Origin: Pseudohongiella spirulinae | GTDB lineage: Bacteria > Pseudomonadota > Gammaproteobacteria > Pseudomonadales > Pseudohongiellaceae | Length of the DNA stretch: 64,000 nucleotides | NCBI RefSeq assembly: GCF_001444425.1 | Contig: NZ_CP013189.1 | Span: 3,224,001 to 3,288,000, forward strand | Direction: 5' to 3' | Part shown: positions 62,978 to 64,000 of the stretch, one piece after another | How the letters are laid out: the number at the start of each line of letters is the position of its first letter | How positions within the stretch are numbered: position 1 is the stretch's first letter | Made by a program: the position numbers and the translations under genes | Notes under the pieces: model-generated | The model's input: the letters and a program-made list of their open reading frames with translations, nothing else | The model's database searches: none | Told to the model about the DNA's origin: nothing

Positions 62978-64000
62978 AATCACCTGAACTGCTTTGGCAA
63001 CCCTCCGGGCAGCGCATCCGTGACGCCGGCATTACCCGCTACCAGGAATGGCTGAAAGAAACCCGCGGCCTGAGCTTTGCCAGTTATGACGACTTGTGGA
63101 CCTGGTCAACGACTGAAATCGAAGCGTTCTGGGAGAGTATCTGGCAGTTTGGTGGTGTCATATCCCACGCGCATTATCAACAGGTCCTGGTGGAGCGCAA
63201 AATGCCGGGCGCGCGCTGGTTTGAAGGCGCCACCCTGAATTACGCCGAGCATGCGCTGGCCAGAGGCCTGCAGGCTGAGTTCCGGGACATGCCGGCCCTG
63301 ATCGCCGAATCCGAGGTTCGGGGCCGCACAGAAATCAGCTGGCACAGCCTGCGTCAACAGGTCGGTGCGCTGGCTGCCACACTGCGCTCTGTCGGCCTTG
63401 AGCAAGGTGACCGGGCCGTGGCCTATCTGCCCAACATACCGGAAACCGTCACGGCCATGCTGGCCGTCACCAGCCTGGGCGGCATCTGGTCCTGCGCGGC
63501 GCCGGATATGGGGGCGGTCGGCGTGCTGGATCGCTTCCGGCAGATTGAACCGAAGGTGCTGTTTGCTATAGACGGCTATCGTTATGGTGGACGTGAGTTT
63601 GATCGCAGGGACATTGTCAGCAAGCTGCTTCAGGATCTGCCCTCGGTAGAAACCATCATCTTTCTGCCTTATCTGAATGCCGAAGCGGCACCTGATGTGA
63701 CGGCAGTTGGACGCGAGCTGCACGTCATCCCGTTTGCATCGGCAACTGCCGAGCTGCAGGAACCGCAGTTTACGCCGGTCCCTTTCTCCACACCCTTGTG
63801 GATTGTCTATTCCTCCGGCACGACAGGCATGCCCAAACCCATTGTGCACGGCCACGGTGGCGTGGTGATACAGACCTTCAAGGCCGGCTTGCTGCATGCT
63901 GATGCCAAGCCCGGCGACCGAGCCTTCTGGTACTCATCCACCAACTGGATCATGTGGAACTCCAGCATCAACGGGCTGATCAATGGCGTCACCGTACTGT
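62974..64000 (+). CDS. Acetoacetate-CoA ligase (3' end outside window)
   Basis: The visible 342 codons encode the N-terminal part of an acyl-CoA synthetase of the acetoacetyl-CoA synthetase type: MKSPELLWQPSGQRIRDAGITRY, EAFWESIWQFGGVIS, MPGARWFEGATLNYAEHAL, and the AMP-binding motif IVYSSGTTGMPKPIVHGHGGV followed by WYSSTNWIMWNSSINGLI. It activates acetoacetate with ATP and CoA. It is open at the right edge. The start overlaps the SDR stop. Confidence 0.93.
   Translation, partial: MKSPELLWQPSGQRIRDAGITRYQEWLKETRGLSFASYDDLWTWSTTEIEAFWESIWQFGGVISHAHYQQVLVERKMPGARWFEGATLNYAEHALARGLQAEFRDMPALIAESEVRGRTEISWHSLRQQVGALAATLRSVGLEQGDRAVAYLPNIPETVTAMLAVTSLGGIWSCAAPDMGAVGVLDRFRQIEPKVLFAIDGYRYGGREFDRRDIVSKLLQDLPSVETIIFLPYLNAEAAPDVTAVGRELHVIPFASATAELQEPQFTPVPFSTPLWIVYSSGTTGMPKPIVHGHGGVVIQTFKAGLLHADAKPGDRAFWYSSTNWIMWNSSINGLINGVTVL

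Overview
The window is a chromosome segment of a Gram-negative gammaproteobacterium. The evidence is the preserved gammaproteobacterial gene order (rsmD-ftsY-ftsE-ftsX-rpoH; thiS-thiG-trmB; cmoA-cmoB; rpmB-rpmG-radC-coaBC-algC-argB-slmA-pyrE-rph-yicC), lipobox lipoproteins, a TRAP transporter, sigma-32 and SlmA. The coaBC-algC-argB order is like Pseudomonas, while slmA-pyrE-rph-yicC is like the enterics. I would not place it below class; a marine oligotroph-like gammaproteobacterium is plausible but is inference.

Layout. 1-3.5 kb: three leftward genes for cell-envelope proteins of unknown role (two lipoproteins and a TPR protein with a TonB-like C-terminus). 3.6-12.5 kb: mutM, coaD, a YheT-type hydrolase with rsmD, the signal-recognition/division genes ftsYEX, an M13 peptidase and rpoH. 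12.5-21.1 kb: DUF423 protein, thiS-thiG, trmB, a TAXI-type TRAP transporter, a YgjP-like metallopeptidase, a HIT protein and the tRNA wobble-modification pair cmoAB. 21.3-30.5 kb: a domesticated-looking REP-type transposase with a damaged HUH motif, then the conserved ribosomal protein/coenzyme A/sugar-phosphate/arginine/pyrimidine cluster ending in yicC. The dut gene usually found in this cluster is absent.

30.5-50.5 kb is an accessory region. Synteny stops after yicC (no gmk). It holds an AAA/DUF4143 ATPase behind a 23-bp perfect palindrome, a Fic protein behind three copies of a 12-bp operator-like motif, a frameshifted methyltransferase, a solitary ParD antitoxin, and a complete EcoRII-like restriction-modification set (Dcm-type methyltransferase, Vsr, EcoRII-like endonuclease) with a LexA-type box between methyltransferase and vsr. 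Next comes a four-gene rightward operon: UvrD-like ATPase, DrmA-like helicase, DrmB (DUF1998) and a NERD-nuclease/SF1-helicase fusion. DrmA and DrmB are the core of the DISARM anti-phage system, but the DrmC nuclease is missing and two SF1 helicases flank the core. I regard this as the most likely undescribed system in the window. A HIT-HNH pair, a haem lipoprotein, a YchJ protein, a truncated methionine aminopeptidase remnant and a guanine deaminase follow.

50.6-64 kb: a copper ATPase behind a CueR-like promoter, an unusual pair made of an ATP-grasp ligase and a 656-residue protein with a papain-like Gln/Cys/His/Asn pattern, a c-type haem/monooxygenase-like fusion, an rsmC-rsuA-diguanylate cyclase operon, a serine hydrolase, a short-chain dehydrogenase and the first part of acetoacetyl-CoA synthetase, which runs off the right edge.

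No rRNA, tRNA or CRISPR array was seen. All family assignments are from reading the protein sequences by eye, without database searches.
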